Part shown: piece after piece, positions 8,086-16,465 of the stretch
Numbering within the stretch: the first letter of the stretch is position 1
How the letters are laid out: each line of letters starts with the position of its first letter
Translations under genes and position numbers: made by a program
The notes under the pieces: model-generated
The model's input: only the letters and a program-made list of their open reading frames with translations
Databases searched by the model: none
Told to the model about the DNA's origin: nothing
From: BQJD01 sp964350265
Lineage (GTDB): Bacteria; Pseudomonadota; Gammaproteobacteria; Arenicellales; CAJQKF01
NCBI GenBank assembly: GCA_964350265.1
Contig: CAYGJZ010000053.1
Span: 1 to 29,220, forward strand
Reading direction: 5' to 3'
Length of the DNA stretch: 29,220 bases

Positions 8086-9474
8086 CTACTTCAGCGCCGC
8101 CACCAGCTGTTCCACCGAATCGCGCGCATCGCCGAACAGCATGCGCGTGTTGTCGTGGAAGAACAGCGGGTTCTCCACCCCGGCATAGCCCACCGCCATG
8201 CTCCGCTTGGAGACGATCACGTGGCGCGCATTCCACACCTCCAGCACCGGCATGCCGGCAATAGGGCTGGCGGGATCCTCCAGCGCCGACGGGTTCACCG
8301 TGTCGTTGGCGCCGATCACGATGACCACGTCGGTACTGCCGAAGTCCTCGTTGATCTCGTCCATTTCCAGCACGATGTCATAGGGCACCTTGGCCTCGGC
8401 CAGCAGCACGTTCATGTGTCCGGGCATGCGACCGGCCACCGGGTGAATGGCGAAACGCACCTCGACGTTGCGCTCGCGCAGCAGCCGGGTCAGGTCGGAG
8501 ACGCCGTGCTGGGCATGCGCCACCGCCATGCCGTAGCCGGGAACGATGATCACCGAAGACGCGTCGCGCAGCAGTTCCGCGGTTTCCTCCACCGTGGTGG
8601 CGGTGTACTCGCCGGCCTCGTCGCTGCTGGCGGCGGCCCCGGACGTGCCGAATCCGCCCATGATCACGGCCAGGAAACGACGGTTCATGGCGCGGCACAT
8701 GATGTAGCTCAGGATGGCGCCACTGGAGCCGACCAGCGCACCGGTGACGATGAGCAGGTCGTTGGAGAGCATGAAGCCGGTGGCGGCCGCCGCCCAGCCC
8801 GAGTAGCTGTTGAGCATGGAGATCACCACCGGCATGTCGGCGCCGCCGATGGCCATGACCATGTGCACGCCGAAGGCAAGGGCCAGCAGGGTCATCACGA
8901 ACAGCGGCAGGAAGCCGCCGAGGGTGCTCTCCGCGCCGAGAAACACCGAACCCAGCCAGATGCAGGCCAGGCCGATGCCGGCATTGATGAAGTGGCGGCC
9001 GGGCAGCAGCAGGGGCCGGCTGCCGATCATTCCCTGCAGCTTGCCGAAGGCAATGACCGAACCGGTAAAGGTGACGGCACCGATCAGGATGCCGAGGTAG
9101 ATTTCCACGTCGTGGATGGTCTTCTCGGCACCGGTCAGCTCGATGGAATGGTCGAGGTAGGTGGCGTAGCCAACCAGGGTCGCGGCGAGGCCGACGAAGC
9201 TGTGCAGCATGGCCACCAGCTGCGGCATCTGGGTCATCTCCACCCGCGCCGCCACCACCGCGCCCACCGCGCCGCCGATCAGCATCATGATGATGATGGT
9301 GGTGTAGGCATTCACCTCGGCGGAGGCAATGGTGGCAGCGATGGCGATGGCCATGCCGATCATGCCGTAGAGATTGCCGCGGCGGGACGATTCCTGGTGA
9401 CTGAGCCCGCCAAGGCTCAGGATGAACAGGATGCTGGCGACGATGTAGGCGCTGGTGACGATTCCGCTACTCAT
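8086..9474 (-). CDS. pntB: NAD(P) transhydrogenase beta subunit
   Basis: A 462-residue protein, the same length as E. coli PntB. It begins with a long membrane domain of about eight or nine helices (residues 5-265). The soluble NADP(H)-binding domain III follows, with the motif VPGYGMAVAHAQHGV and GANDTVNPSAL, and ends in AVGYAGVENPLFFHDNTRMLFGDA. With PntA it couples proton entry across the inner membrane to hydride transfer from NADH to NADP+, supplying NADPH. The pntB ribosome binding site overlaps the pntA stop region, nine bases upstream of its start. Confidence 0.96.
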   Translation of the reverse strand: MSSGIVTSAYIVASILFILSLGGLSHQESSRRGNLYGMIGMAIAIAATIASAEVNAYTTIIIMMLIGGAVGAVVAARVEMTQMPQLVAMLHSFVGLAATLVGYATYLDHSIELTGAEKTIHDVEIYLGILIGAVTFTGSVIAFGKLQGMIGSRPLLLPGRHFINAGIGLACIWLGSVFLGAESTLGGFLPLFVMTLLALAFGVHMVMAIGGADMPVVISMLNSYSGWAAAATGFMLSNDLLIVTGALVGSSGAILSYIMCRAMNRRFLAVIMGGFGTSGAAASSDEAGEYTATTVEETAELLRDASSVIIVPGYGMAVAHAQHGVSDLTRLLRERNVEVRFAIHPVAGRMPGHMNVLLAEAKVPYDIVLEMDEINEDFGSTDVVIVIGANDTVNPSALEDPASPIAGMPVLEVWNARHVIVSKRSMAVGYAGVENPLFFHDNTRMLFGDARDSVEQLVAALK

Positions 9475-9483
9475 GTGTTCATC

Positions 9484-11046
9484 CTACTTGCGAAACATTT
9501 TCAGCATGCGCTGGGTCACCAGGAAGCCCCCGGCGATGTTCACCGTGGCGATCAGGACCGATACCGCCGCCAGCAACCAGACGATGAACTGCCCGCTGTC
9601 CAGCTGCAGCAGCGCACCGATGACGATGATGCCGCTGATCGCGTTGGTCACGCTCATCAACGGCGTGTGCAGGGCCGGCGTCACCGCCCATACCACCTGC
9701 CAGCCGACGAAGCAGGCCAGCACGAAGACAATGAAGTGCGGCATGAAGGAGGGCGGTGCCACCGAGCCGATCCACAGGATGACGGCGATGCCGACGGCCA
9801 GCACGGCCGCGGTGGTCAATGCATGGCGACGCTTCGAAGCCGCGCCGTCCTCCGGTTTCGGTACCGGCCTGGCCGGCCGCGGACGGGCCGGCGCGGCACT
9901 GACCTGGATCGGTGGCGGCGGCCAGGCCACCTCGCCTTCGAGAATGCTGGTGGTGCCGCGAACGACCACGTCCTCCATGTCGAACACCGGGCGACCATCT
10001 TTCTCCGGGGTCAGTTCGGCAAGCAGGTGTCGCAGGTTGGTGGCATAGAGCTGGCTGGCCTGGGTGGGCAGCCGGCTGGTCAGGTCCGAGTAGCCGATGA
10101 TGGTGACGCCGCCATGGTCGACCACCTCGTCCTTGCGGGTCAGCGCGCAGTTGCCGCCCTGCTCGGCGGCCAGGTCGACGATGACGCTGCCCGGTCGCAT
10201 CGACTCCACCATGTCGGTGGTGATCAGTTCCGGCGCCGGCTTGCCCGGGATGAGGGCGGTGGTGATGATGATGTCCACCTCGCGCGCCTGTTCGCGGAAC
10301 AGGGCCATTTCCGCCTCGATGAACTCCTTGCTCATGGTCTTGGCATAGCCGCCCTGGCCGGAGGCGTCTTCCTCGAACTCGAGCTCGAGGAACTCCGCGC
10401 CCATGCTCTCCACCTGTTCCTTGACCTCCGGCCGCGTGTCGAAGGCACGGACCACCGCGCCGAGGCCGCCAGCGGCGCCGATGGCGGCCAGGCCTGCCAC
10501 CCCCGCGCCGATGACCATCACCCGCGCCGGCGGCACCTTGCCGGCGGCGGTGATCTGGCCGGTGAAGAAGCGGCCGAAGTGGTTGGCGGCCTCGATCACC
10601 GCGCGGTAGCCGGCGATGTTGGCCATCGAGCTCAGGGCATCGAGCTTCTGTGCCCGGGAAATCCGCGGCACCGAGTCCATCGACAGCAGGGTGATGCCGC
10701 GTTCGGCGAGATCCTTCATCCGGTCCTCGTTCTGCGCCGGCCAGAAGAAGCAGGCCAGGACCTGGCCCCGGCGCAGGTAGTCGGCCTCGTCGCGCCCGGT
10801 CTCCGGGTCCACCTGCGGTGCGCGCACCTTGAGGATGATGTCGCATTCACCCCATGTCGCGGCCGCGTCGGCCGCGATCTCCGCGCCGGCCTCGCGGTAG
10901 GCCTGGTCGGACAGGTTGGCCCGCGCACCGGCGCCGGACTGCACCACCACGTCGTAGCCCAGCTTGACCAGTTGCGGCACCACCTCGGGGGTGGTGGCCA
11001 CCCGACACTCGCCGTTGAACACCTCGGCCGGTACGCCAATCTTCAT
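9484..11046 (-). CDS. pntA: NAD(P) transhydrogenase alpha subunit
   Basis: A 520-residue alpha subunit (about 510 in E. coli). It starts MKIGVPAEVFNGECRVATTP, related to alanine dehydrogenase. The NAD(H)-binding site includes VMVIGAGVAGLAAIGAA (about 171-187) and the RQD-like loop region TRPEVKEQVESMGA. A proline-rich linker at about 376-400 separates the soluble domain from a C-terminal membrane part of about four helices (412-515). It is a single fused subunit, unlike the split PntAA/PntAB of many bacteria. It is the first gene of the pntAB operon and divergent from prfB. Confidence 0.96.
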   Translation of the reverse strand: MKIGVPAEVFNGECRVATTPEVVPQLVKLGYDVVVQSGAGARANLSDQAYREAGAEIAADAAATWGECDIILKVRAPQVDPETGRDEADYLRRGQVLACFFWPAQNEDRMKDLAERGITLLSMDSVPRISRAQKLDALSSMANIAGYRAVIEAANHFGRFFTGQITAAGKVPPARVMVIGAGVAGLAAIGAAGGLGAVVRAFDTRPEVKEQVESMGAEFLELEFEEDASGQGGYAKTMSKEFIEAEMALFREQAREVDIIITTALIPGKPAPELITTDMVESMRPGSVIVDLAAEQGGNCALTRKDEVVDHGGVTIIGYSDLTSRLPTQASQLYATNLRHLLAELTPEKDGRPVFDMEDVVVRGTTSILEGEVAWPPPPIQVSAAPARPRPARPVPKPEDGAASKRRHALTTAAVLAVGIAVILWIGSVAPPSFMPHFIVFVLACFVGWQVVWAVTPALHTPLMSVTNAISGIIVIGALLQLDSGQFIVWLLAAVSVLIATVNIAGGFLVTQRMLKMFRK

Positions 11047-11256
11047 GCTCGTTTCTCGCCGGTTGAAACAAAGAATCCTGCTCGAAGCGGGCTATTGTGC
11101 ACCGAGCCCGTTCGGGCACTCAACCGCACCGCCCGGGGGACGGTCCCGGGTGTGGGAAGCCGATGCGTTTTCCGGTATCCTTGCGCCCGCCCTGCGCCCG
11201 TGCAGGATTCCCCGTCTCCGCCTGCCGCGCGCAGGCCCATTACCCGTTGCATGCCC

Positions 11257-12355
11257 ATGGAAACCGTCAACCAGTTGGTCGCCAGCCTCGAATCCTTCCA
11301 GGAGCGTATCGGTACGCTCAGGGGGTATCTTTGACTTCGATGGCAAGAAAGACCGGCTCGAGGAAATCCTCCTGCAACTGGAACAGCCCGAGCTGTGGGA
11401 AGACCCCGAGCGGGCCCAGGAGCTGGGACAGGAACGGGCACGGCTGGACGAGGTAGTCTCCGGCATCGAGGGCATCGAGCGGGCCATCGCGGAGGCCGGC
11501 GAACTGCTGGACCTGGCCCGCGAAGAGGGCGATGAATCCACGCTTTCCGATCTCGCCGGCGATGCGCGCAGCATCGAGCGCGACATCGAGGCGCTGGAGT
11601 TCCGGCGCATGTTCTCCGGCGAGATGGACGGCGCCAACTGCTTTCTCGACATCCAGGCCGGGTCGGGCGGCACCGAGGCCCAGGACTGGGCACAGATGCT
11701 GCTGCGCATGTACCTGCGCTTCACCGAGGACAGCGGCCTCAAGGTCGAGGTGATCGAACGCTCCGAGGGCGAGGTCGCGGGCATCAAGAGCGCCACCATC
11801 AAGGTCTCCGGCGAGAACGCCTATGGCCTGCTGCGCACCGAGACCGGGGTGCACCGGCTGGTGCGCAAGAGCCCGTTCGACTCGGGCAATCGCCGGCACA
11901 CCTCCTTCGCCTCGGTGTTCGTTTCCCCCGAGGTGGACGACAGCATCGAGGTCGAGATCAACCCGGCGGACCTGCGCGTCGACACCTATCGCGCCAGCGG
12001 CGCCGGCGGCCAGCACGTCAACCGAACCGATTCGGCCATCCGCATCACCCACAACCCCACCGGCATCGTGGTGCAGTGTCAGAACGACCGTTCCCAGCAC
12101 CGCAACCGGGCCGAGGCCATGGCCATGTTGAAGGCCCGGCTGTACGAGCTGGAACTGCAAAAGCAGCGTGCCGAGCACCAGCAACTGGAAGACTCCAAGG
12201 CCGATATCGGCTGGGGCAGCCAGATCCGTTCCTACGTGCTCGACCAGTCGCGCATCAAGGACCTGCGCACCGGGGTGGAAACCGGCAACACCCAGGCCGT
12301 CCTCGACGGCGACCTGATGAAATTCATCGAAGCCAGCCTCAAGGCCGGCATCTGA
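11257..12355 (+). CDS. prfB: Peptide chain release factor 2, with programmed +1 frameshift
   Basis: RF2 ends translation at UGA and UAA. The first 25 codons (METVNQLVASLESFQERIGT, ending LRGYL) run from ATG 11257 to CTT 11329-11331, then meet an in-frame TGA at 11332-11334. Skipping one base continues the frame from GAC 11333 to the stop at 12353-12355, for 365 residues, exactly as in E. coli. The stop-codon recognition tripeptide SPF (RKSPFDSGN) is present, and GGQ falls at 250-252. ATG 11251 is an in-frame alternative start; 11257 was chosen because it matches the E. coli length. No strong ribosome binding site precedes either. lysS follows after 11 bases. Confidence 0.97.
11320..11335 (+). 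promoter_or_regulatory. RF2 autoregulatory +1 frameshift signal
   Basis: AGGGGG (11320-11325) is the internal Shine-Dalgarno-like element three bases before the slip codon CTT (11329-11331). TGA and C (11332-11335) follow, giving the poor termination context UGAC. Low RF2 lets the ribosome slip to the +1 frame and complete RF2. The sequence AGGGGGTATCTTTGAC matches the E. coli site as I recall it. Confidence 0.95.
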
Positions 12356-12366
12356 GCAGACGGGCA

Positions 12367-13863
12367 ATGGAACAAGACAGCAACGAACAAACCCGCGTCC
12401 GGCGCGAGAAGCTCGCCGCCTGGCGGGACGGCGGCGGCGCCTTCCCCAACGATTTCCGACGCGATGCACTGGCCGGCCCGCTGCATGAGCGCTACGCCGA
12501 CCTCGACGAAGACGCGCTGGCCGAGGCCGGGGTGCGGGTCAAGGTGGCCGGTCGACTGATGTCCCGTCGCATCATGGGCAAGGCCAGCTTCGCCCACCTG
12601 CGCGACGTCAGCGGGCAGATCCAGTTGTTCGTGCAGCGCGACGCGCTGCCCGAGGGCTTCTACAACGAAGAGTTCAAGAAGTACGACATCGGCGACATCC
12701 TTGCCGCCGAGGGCATCCTGTTCCGCACCCGCACCGGCGAACTGTCGGTGAAGGTGGACTCGCTGCGCCTGCTGACCAAGTCGCTGCGGCCGCTGCCGGA
12801 GAAGTACCACGGCATCGCCGACCAGGAACTGAAGTATCGCCAACGCTACCTCGACCTGATCATGAGCGAGGACACCCGCGCCCGCTTCCGCCTGCGCAGC
12901 GCGCTGATCGACCACGTGCGCCGCTTCCTGGTGGAACGGGAGTTCCTGGAAGTGGAGACGCCGATGATGCAGGCCATACCCGGCGGCGCCGTGGCACGTC
13001 CCTTCGTCACCCACCACAACGCCCTGGACATGCCCCTGTACCTGCGCATCGCGCCGGAGCTGTACCTGAAGCGGCTGGTGGTGGGCGGCTTCGAACGGGT
13101 CTTCGAGATCAACCGCAATTTCCGCAACGAGGGACTGAGCACAAGGCACAATCCCGAGTTCACCATGCTCGAGTTCTACTGGGCCTATGCCGACTACCAC
13201 GAACTGATGGACCTCACCGAGGAGTTGCTGCGTTCGCTGGCGGTGGAGGTAACCGGTTCAGCGCAGGTAATCTACGAGGCGGAGACCTTCGACTTCGGCC
13301 AGCCCTTCGAGCGGCTGTCCATGGCCGACGCGGTGCGTCGTCACAACCCGTCGCTGTCCGCCGACGATGTCGACGACGCCGTGGCGCTGCGACGGCATCT
13401 CGCCGGGCTCGGCGAGGAAGCCACCGGGGACGCCAGTGCCGGGGAACTGCTCACCGCGGTGTTCGATGCCACGGTGGAGAGCCACCTGCGCCAGCCGACC
13501 TTCATCACCGACTACCCGGTGGAGGTCTCGCCACTGTCCCGGCGCAACGACGACAACCCGGCCGTCAGCGACCGCTTCGAGCTGTTCATCGGTGGACGGG
13601 AAATCGCCAACGGCTTCAGCGAACTCAACGATCCCGAGGACCAGGCCGAGCGGTTCCGCGCCCAGGTCGCGGCCAAGGACGCCGGGGACCTGGAGGCCAT
13701 GCACTACGACGCCGACTACATCCGCGCGCTGGAGTACGGCATGCCGCCCACGGCGGGGGAGGGCATCGGCATCGACCGGCTGGTGATGCTGTTCACCAAC
13801 AGTTCCTCGATTCGCGACGTGATCTTGTTCCCGCACCTGCGCCACGAGGCAGGCAGCACCTGA
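12367..13863 (+). CDS. lysS: Lysyl-tRNA synthetase, class II
   Basis: A 498-residue class II synthetase. The N-terminal OB-fold anticodon-binding domain spans about residues 58-140 (VKVAGRLMSRRIMGKASFAH). The catalytic core has the motif 2 region (FEINRNFRNEGLSTRHNPEF), EFTMLEFYWAYADY, and motif 3 (GEGIGIDRLVMLFTNSSSIR, then DVILFPHLR). It charges tRNA-Lys in the cytoplasm. ATG 12367 lies 11 bases after the prfB stop; the prfB-lysS pairing is conserved in many proteobacteria and they are probably co-transcribed. Confidence 0.96.
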   Translation: MEQDSNEQTRVRREKLAAWRDGGGAFPNDFRRDALAGPLHERYADLDEDALAEAGVRVKVAGRLMSRRIMGKASFAHLRDVSGQIQLFVQRDALPEGFYNEEFKKYDIGDILAAEGILFRTRTGELSVKVDSLRLLTKSLRPLPEKYHGIADQELKYRQRYLDLIMSEDTRARFRLRSALIDHVRRFLVEREFLEVETPMMQAIPGGAVARPFVTHHNALDMPLYLRIAPELYLKRLVVGGFERVFEINRNFRNEGLSTRHNPEFTMLEFYWAYADYHELMDLTEELLRSLAVEVTGSAQVIYEAETFDFGQPFERLSMADAVRRHNPSLSADDVDDAVALRRHLAGLGEEATGDASAGELLTAVFDATVESHLRQPTFITDYPVEVSPLSRRNDDNPAVSDRFELFIGGREIANGFSELNDPEDQAERFRAQVAAKDAGDLEAMHYDADYIRALEYGMPPTAGEGIGIDRLVMLFTNSSSIRDVILFPHLRHEAGST

Positions 13864-13937
13864 GAAGAAGCTTGAATATTGTTTATTATTGCGATATTTC
13901 AATCTTTTAAGATCAACTTCTAATCCATAATCTCGAA
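13864..13937 (+). promoter_or_regulatory. AT-rich intergenic stretch with probable lolC promoter
   Basis: This 74-base gap is strikingly AT-rich compared with the surrounding GC-rich genes. CATAAT (13926-13931) matches the -10 consensus at five of six positions and ends six bases before the lolC ATG, which has no Shine-Dalgarno sequence. An imperfect inverted repeat, TTGAATAT (13872-13879) with ATATTTCAA (13894-13902), is followed by TCTTTT and might act as the lysS terminator or an operator. No good -35 is evident. Confidence 0.4.
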
Positions 13938-15185
13938 ATGATCCGCCCGCTGGAACTGCTCATCGGACTGCGTTACACGCGGGCCAAGAAGCGGACCCAT
14001 TTCATCTCCTTCATCTCCCTGACATCGATGCTCGGCATCGCCCTGGGGGTGTGGGCGCTGATCACCGTGATGTCGATCATGAACGGCTTCGAGCGGGAAT
14101 TGCGCAACCGCATTCTCGCCACCGCCTCCCATGTCACCGTCAGCGGTATGCGTGGCGGCCTGACCGACTGGCCCTCGGTGGCCGAACGGGTGGTGGCCAA
14201 CGAGCATGTGCTCCACGCCGCGCCCTTCATCACCGTGCAGGGCATGCTCACCAACCGCGGCCAGGTGACCGGTGCATTGATTCGCGGCATCGTGCCCGAT
14301 GCCGAGCGCAACGTTTCGCAACTGCTCGGCGCGATCATCGACGGCGACGTCGATTCCCTCGCCCCGGGAAGCTGGAACATCGTGCTCGGCTTCCAGCTCG
14401 CCCGCCAGCTTGGCGTCGGCGTCGGCGACTCGGTCACGCTGGTGGCGCCGAAGGGACGGGTGACGCCGGCGGGCCTGCTGCCGCGCCTGAAGCGCTTCAC
14501 CGTCAGCGGCCTGTTCCGGCTGGACATGTACGAGTACGACAGCAGTCTCGGCCTGATGCACATCGACGACGCCGCGCGGCTGCTGGACACCGGCAGCGAG
14601 GTCAGTGGACTGCGCCTGGCGGTGGACGACGTCTACGACGTCGCCCGCATTCGCCACCAGGTCGGCGAGCAGCTCGGCGGCGGCTACCTGCTGCTGGACT
14701 GGACCATCGAGCACCGCAATTTCTTCAATGCCCTGGCGGTGGAGAAACGGGTGATGTTCATCATCCTCATGCTGATCATCGCGGTCGCCGCCTTCAACAT
14801 CGTCTCCACCCTGGTAATGCTGGTCACCGACAAGCAGCCGGACATCGCCATCCTGCGCACCCTCGGCCTGTCCCCGGCATCCATCATGGTCATCTTCATG
14901 GTCCAGGGCATCGTCATCGGCGTGATCGGCACCGCCATCGGCGGCGTCACCGGGGTCCTGACCGCGCTCAACGTGGAGACCCTGGTACCGGCCCTGGAGC
15001 AACTGATCGGCATCGAGTTCTTCCCGGCCAACATCTACGTGATCAGCGACTTCCCGGCCGAGCTGCAGATGCCCGACGTGGTCCGCGTGCTGTCTGCATC
15101 GTTGCTGATGGGTCTGGTCTCCACCATCTACCCGGCCTGGCGGGCGGCGCGCACGCAGCCGGCAGAGGCATTGCGCTATGAGTAG
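13938..15185 (+). CDS. lolC: Lipoprotein-releasing ABC permease, LolC/LolE family
   Basis: A 415-residue inner-membrane permease of the Lol system, which detaches outer-membrane lipoproteins for the carrier LolA. It starts MIRPLELLIGLRYTRAKKRT, the family N-terminus. One membrane helix lies at about 22-48 and a large periplasmic domain at about 50-265. Three C-terminal helices follow at about 270-300, 315-345 and 375-400, ending YPAWRAARTQPAEALRYE, typical of MacB/FtsX-like permeases. Only one permease gene accompanies lolD here, so it may act as a homodimer (LolF type) or have its partner elsewhere. LolC and LolE are hard to tell apart by eye. It overlaps lolD by 8 bases. Confidence 0.88.
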   Translation: MIRPLELLIGLRYTRAKKRTHFISFISLTSMLGIALGVWALITVMSIMNGFERELRNRILATASHVTVSGMRGGLTDWPSVAERVVANEHVLHAAPFITVQGMLTNRGQVTGALIRGIVPDAERNVSQLLGAIIDGDVDSLAPGSWNIVLGFQLARQLGVGVGDSVTLVAPKGRVTPAGLLPRLKRFTVSGLFRLDMYEYDSSLGLMHIDDAARLLDTGSEVSGLRLAVDDVYDVARIRHQVGEQLGGGYLLLDWTIEHRNFFNALAVEKRVMFIILMLIIAVAAFNIVSTLVMLVTDKQPDIAILRTLGLSPASIMVIFMVQGIVIGVIGTAIGGVTGVLTALNVETLVPALEQLIGIEFFPANIYVISDFPAELQMPDVVRVLSASLLMGLVSTIYPAWRAARTQPAEALRYE

Positions 15186-15894
15186 CGACGCCATCACCGA
15201 CGGCACCGACGCGGTGCTCGAGTGCCGCCAGGTCAGCCGCACCTTCCGCGAGGGCGGGCTGGCGGTGGACGTGCTCGACGGCGTCGACTTCGTGGTGCGC
15301 CCCGGCGAATCGGTGGCCATCGTCGGCGCCTCGGGCAGCGGCAAGAGTACCCTGCTGCACATCCTCGGCGGCCTGGCGGAACCCAGCACCGGCCAGGTCA
15401 TCGTGCATGGTCACGACCTGTTCGCCCTCGGCGAACGTGCCCGCGGCGCACTGCGCAACCGGGCGCTGGGATTCATCTACCAGTTTCACCACCTGCTCGG
15501 CGAGTTCAGCGCGCTGGAGAACGTGGCCATGCCGTTGCTGATCCGCCGCGTGCCCGGCGGCGAAGCCCTGGACGCCGCCGCCGGCATGCTGGAACGGGTC
15601 GGCCTGGCCCATCGCATGCGGCACAAGAGCGGCGAGCTGTCCGGCGGCGAACGCCAGCGCACCGCCATCGCCCGCGCCCTGGTGACGCAGCCGGACTGCA
15701 TCCTCGCCGATGAGCCCACCGGCAACCTGGATACCGGCAATGCCGGCCAGGTGTTCGACCTGATGCTGGAGATGAGCCGCAACCACGGCACCGCGCTGGT
15801 GCTGGTGACCCACGACCCGGCACTGTCGTCCCGGCTGGACCGTACCCTGGAGATTCGCGACGGCACGCTGGTCGCACCGGGTTCGCCCGGCTAG
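15178..15894 (+). CDS. lolD: Lipoprotein-releasing system ATP-binding protein LolD
   Basis: A 238-residue ABC ATPase. Walker A is GASGSGKST (about 55-63), the ABC signature is LSGGERQR, and Walker B is CILADEPTGNLD, followed by the switch histidine in LVTHDP. It powers lipoprotein release together with the LolC/E permease encoded just upstream; the 8-base overlap implies coupled translation. LolD and MacB ATPases are similar, and the permease neighbour decides the call. Its stop shares the palindrome CTAG with the stop of the convergent DUF2062 gene. Confidence 0.93.
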   Translation: MSSDAITDGTDAVLECRQVSRTFREGGLAVDVLDGVDFVVRPGESVAIVGASGSGKSTLLHILGGLAEPSTGQVIVHGHDLFALGERARGALRNRALGFIYQFHHLLGEFSALENVAMPLLIRRVPGGEALDAAAGMLERVGLAHRMRHKSGELSGGERQRTAIARALVTQPDCILADEPTGNLDTGNAGQVFDLMLEMSRNHGTALVLVTHDPALSSRLDRTLEIRDGTLVAPGSPG

Positions 15895-16409
15895 CGATCC
15901 TTGCCGCGCAGCATGCGGCGTCGACGCCGGTCGCGCCAGGAAAGCTGCACCTGCCAGTGCCAGGCAATGCGCACCACCGTCCAGCCAAGCAGCGCGAACA
16001 CGCTGCCGAAGATCAGGCAGCCCAGCCACAGGGCGCCGAAGTTCTGTCCCAGCGCCTTGATGGTCAGCTCCGAGACCGGGTGCACCCGTTCTCCCAGCAG
16101 CCAGGCGCCCAGCAGGTAGGCGGGAGCGTACATCGGCACGATGGTGACCGGGTTGGTGATCCACACCCCGATCACGCTGATCGGCAGGTTGGCGCGCAGG
16201 GCAATGGCCGCCAACCCCGCCAGCAGCATCTGCACCGGCACCGGCCAGTAGCAGAAGAACAGGCTGATCGCCACGCCCAGCGACACCGAGCGACGGTTCA
16301 CGTGCCACAGGTTCTCATCGCCGAGCCAGTGCGCGCACCACGACATGCCCGGCAGGGCGCGCACCGCGCCACGCCCGGGCAGGATGCGCTTGAGGGTTTT
16401 CCTGGGCAT
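15891..16409 (-). CDS. DUF2062 domain membrane protein
   Basis: A 172-residue protein starting MPRKTLKRILPGRGAV. An upstream in-frame ATG at 16472 would add 21 residues, but it would overlap the divergent comEC start and give an atypical N-terminus. The DUF2062 core is visible: NRRSVSLGVAISLFFCYWPV, then LPISVIGVWITNPVT and MYAPAYLLGAWLLG, with about three or four membrane helices and a basic C-terminus (RDRRRRRMLRGKDR). The function of the family is unknown. A DUF2062 gene next to lolD and comEC is, as I recall, a conserved arrangement in Pseudomonas and relatives, which hints at an envelope role. Confidence 0.85.
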   Translation of the reverse strand: MPRKTLKRILPGRGAVRALPGMSWCAHWLGDENLWHVNRRSVSLGVAISLFFCYWPVPVQMLLAGLAAIALRANLPISVIGVWITNPVTIVPMYAPAYLLGAWLLGERVHPVSELTIKALGQNFGALWLGCLIFGSVFALLGWTVVRIAWHWQVQLSWRDRRRRRMLRGKDR

Positions 16410-16426
16410 CGACCGGTCCCTATAAT
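16397..16426 (+). promoter_or_regulatory. Probable comEC promoter
   Basis: A perfect TATAAT (16421-16426) lies about 40 bases before the comEC start, with a weak -35 TTTTCC (16397-16402) at 18 bases. It overlaps the region just upstream of the divergent DUF2062 gene. Confidence 0.45.
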
Positions 16427-16465
16427 CGCGACACGGAGGGACGGGGACGAACGCAGCAGGGAGGC

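Noticed and set aside
11105..11150. Short GC palindromes between pntA and prfB as a terminator or riboswitch
   Set aside because: The stems are short and lie between divergent starts, with no T run and no known riboswitch core.
8155..11334. A very long plus-strand frame antisense to pntB and pntA
   Set aside because: It is a composition shadow of the GC-rich pntAB genes, rich in His, Arg and Gly with no recognisable domain. Only its last 25 codons (from 11257) are real, as the first part of prfB.
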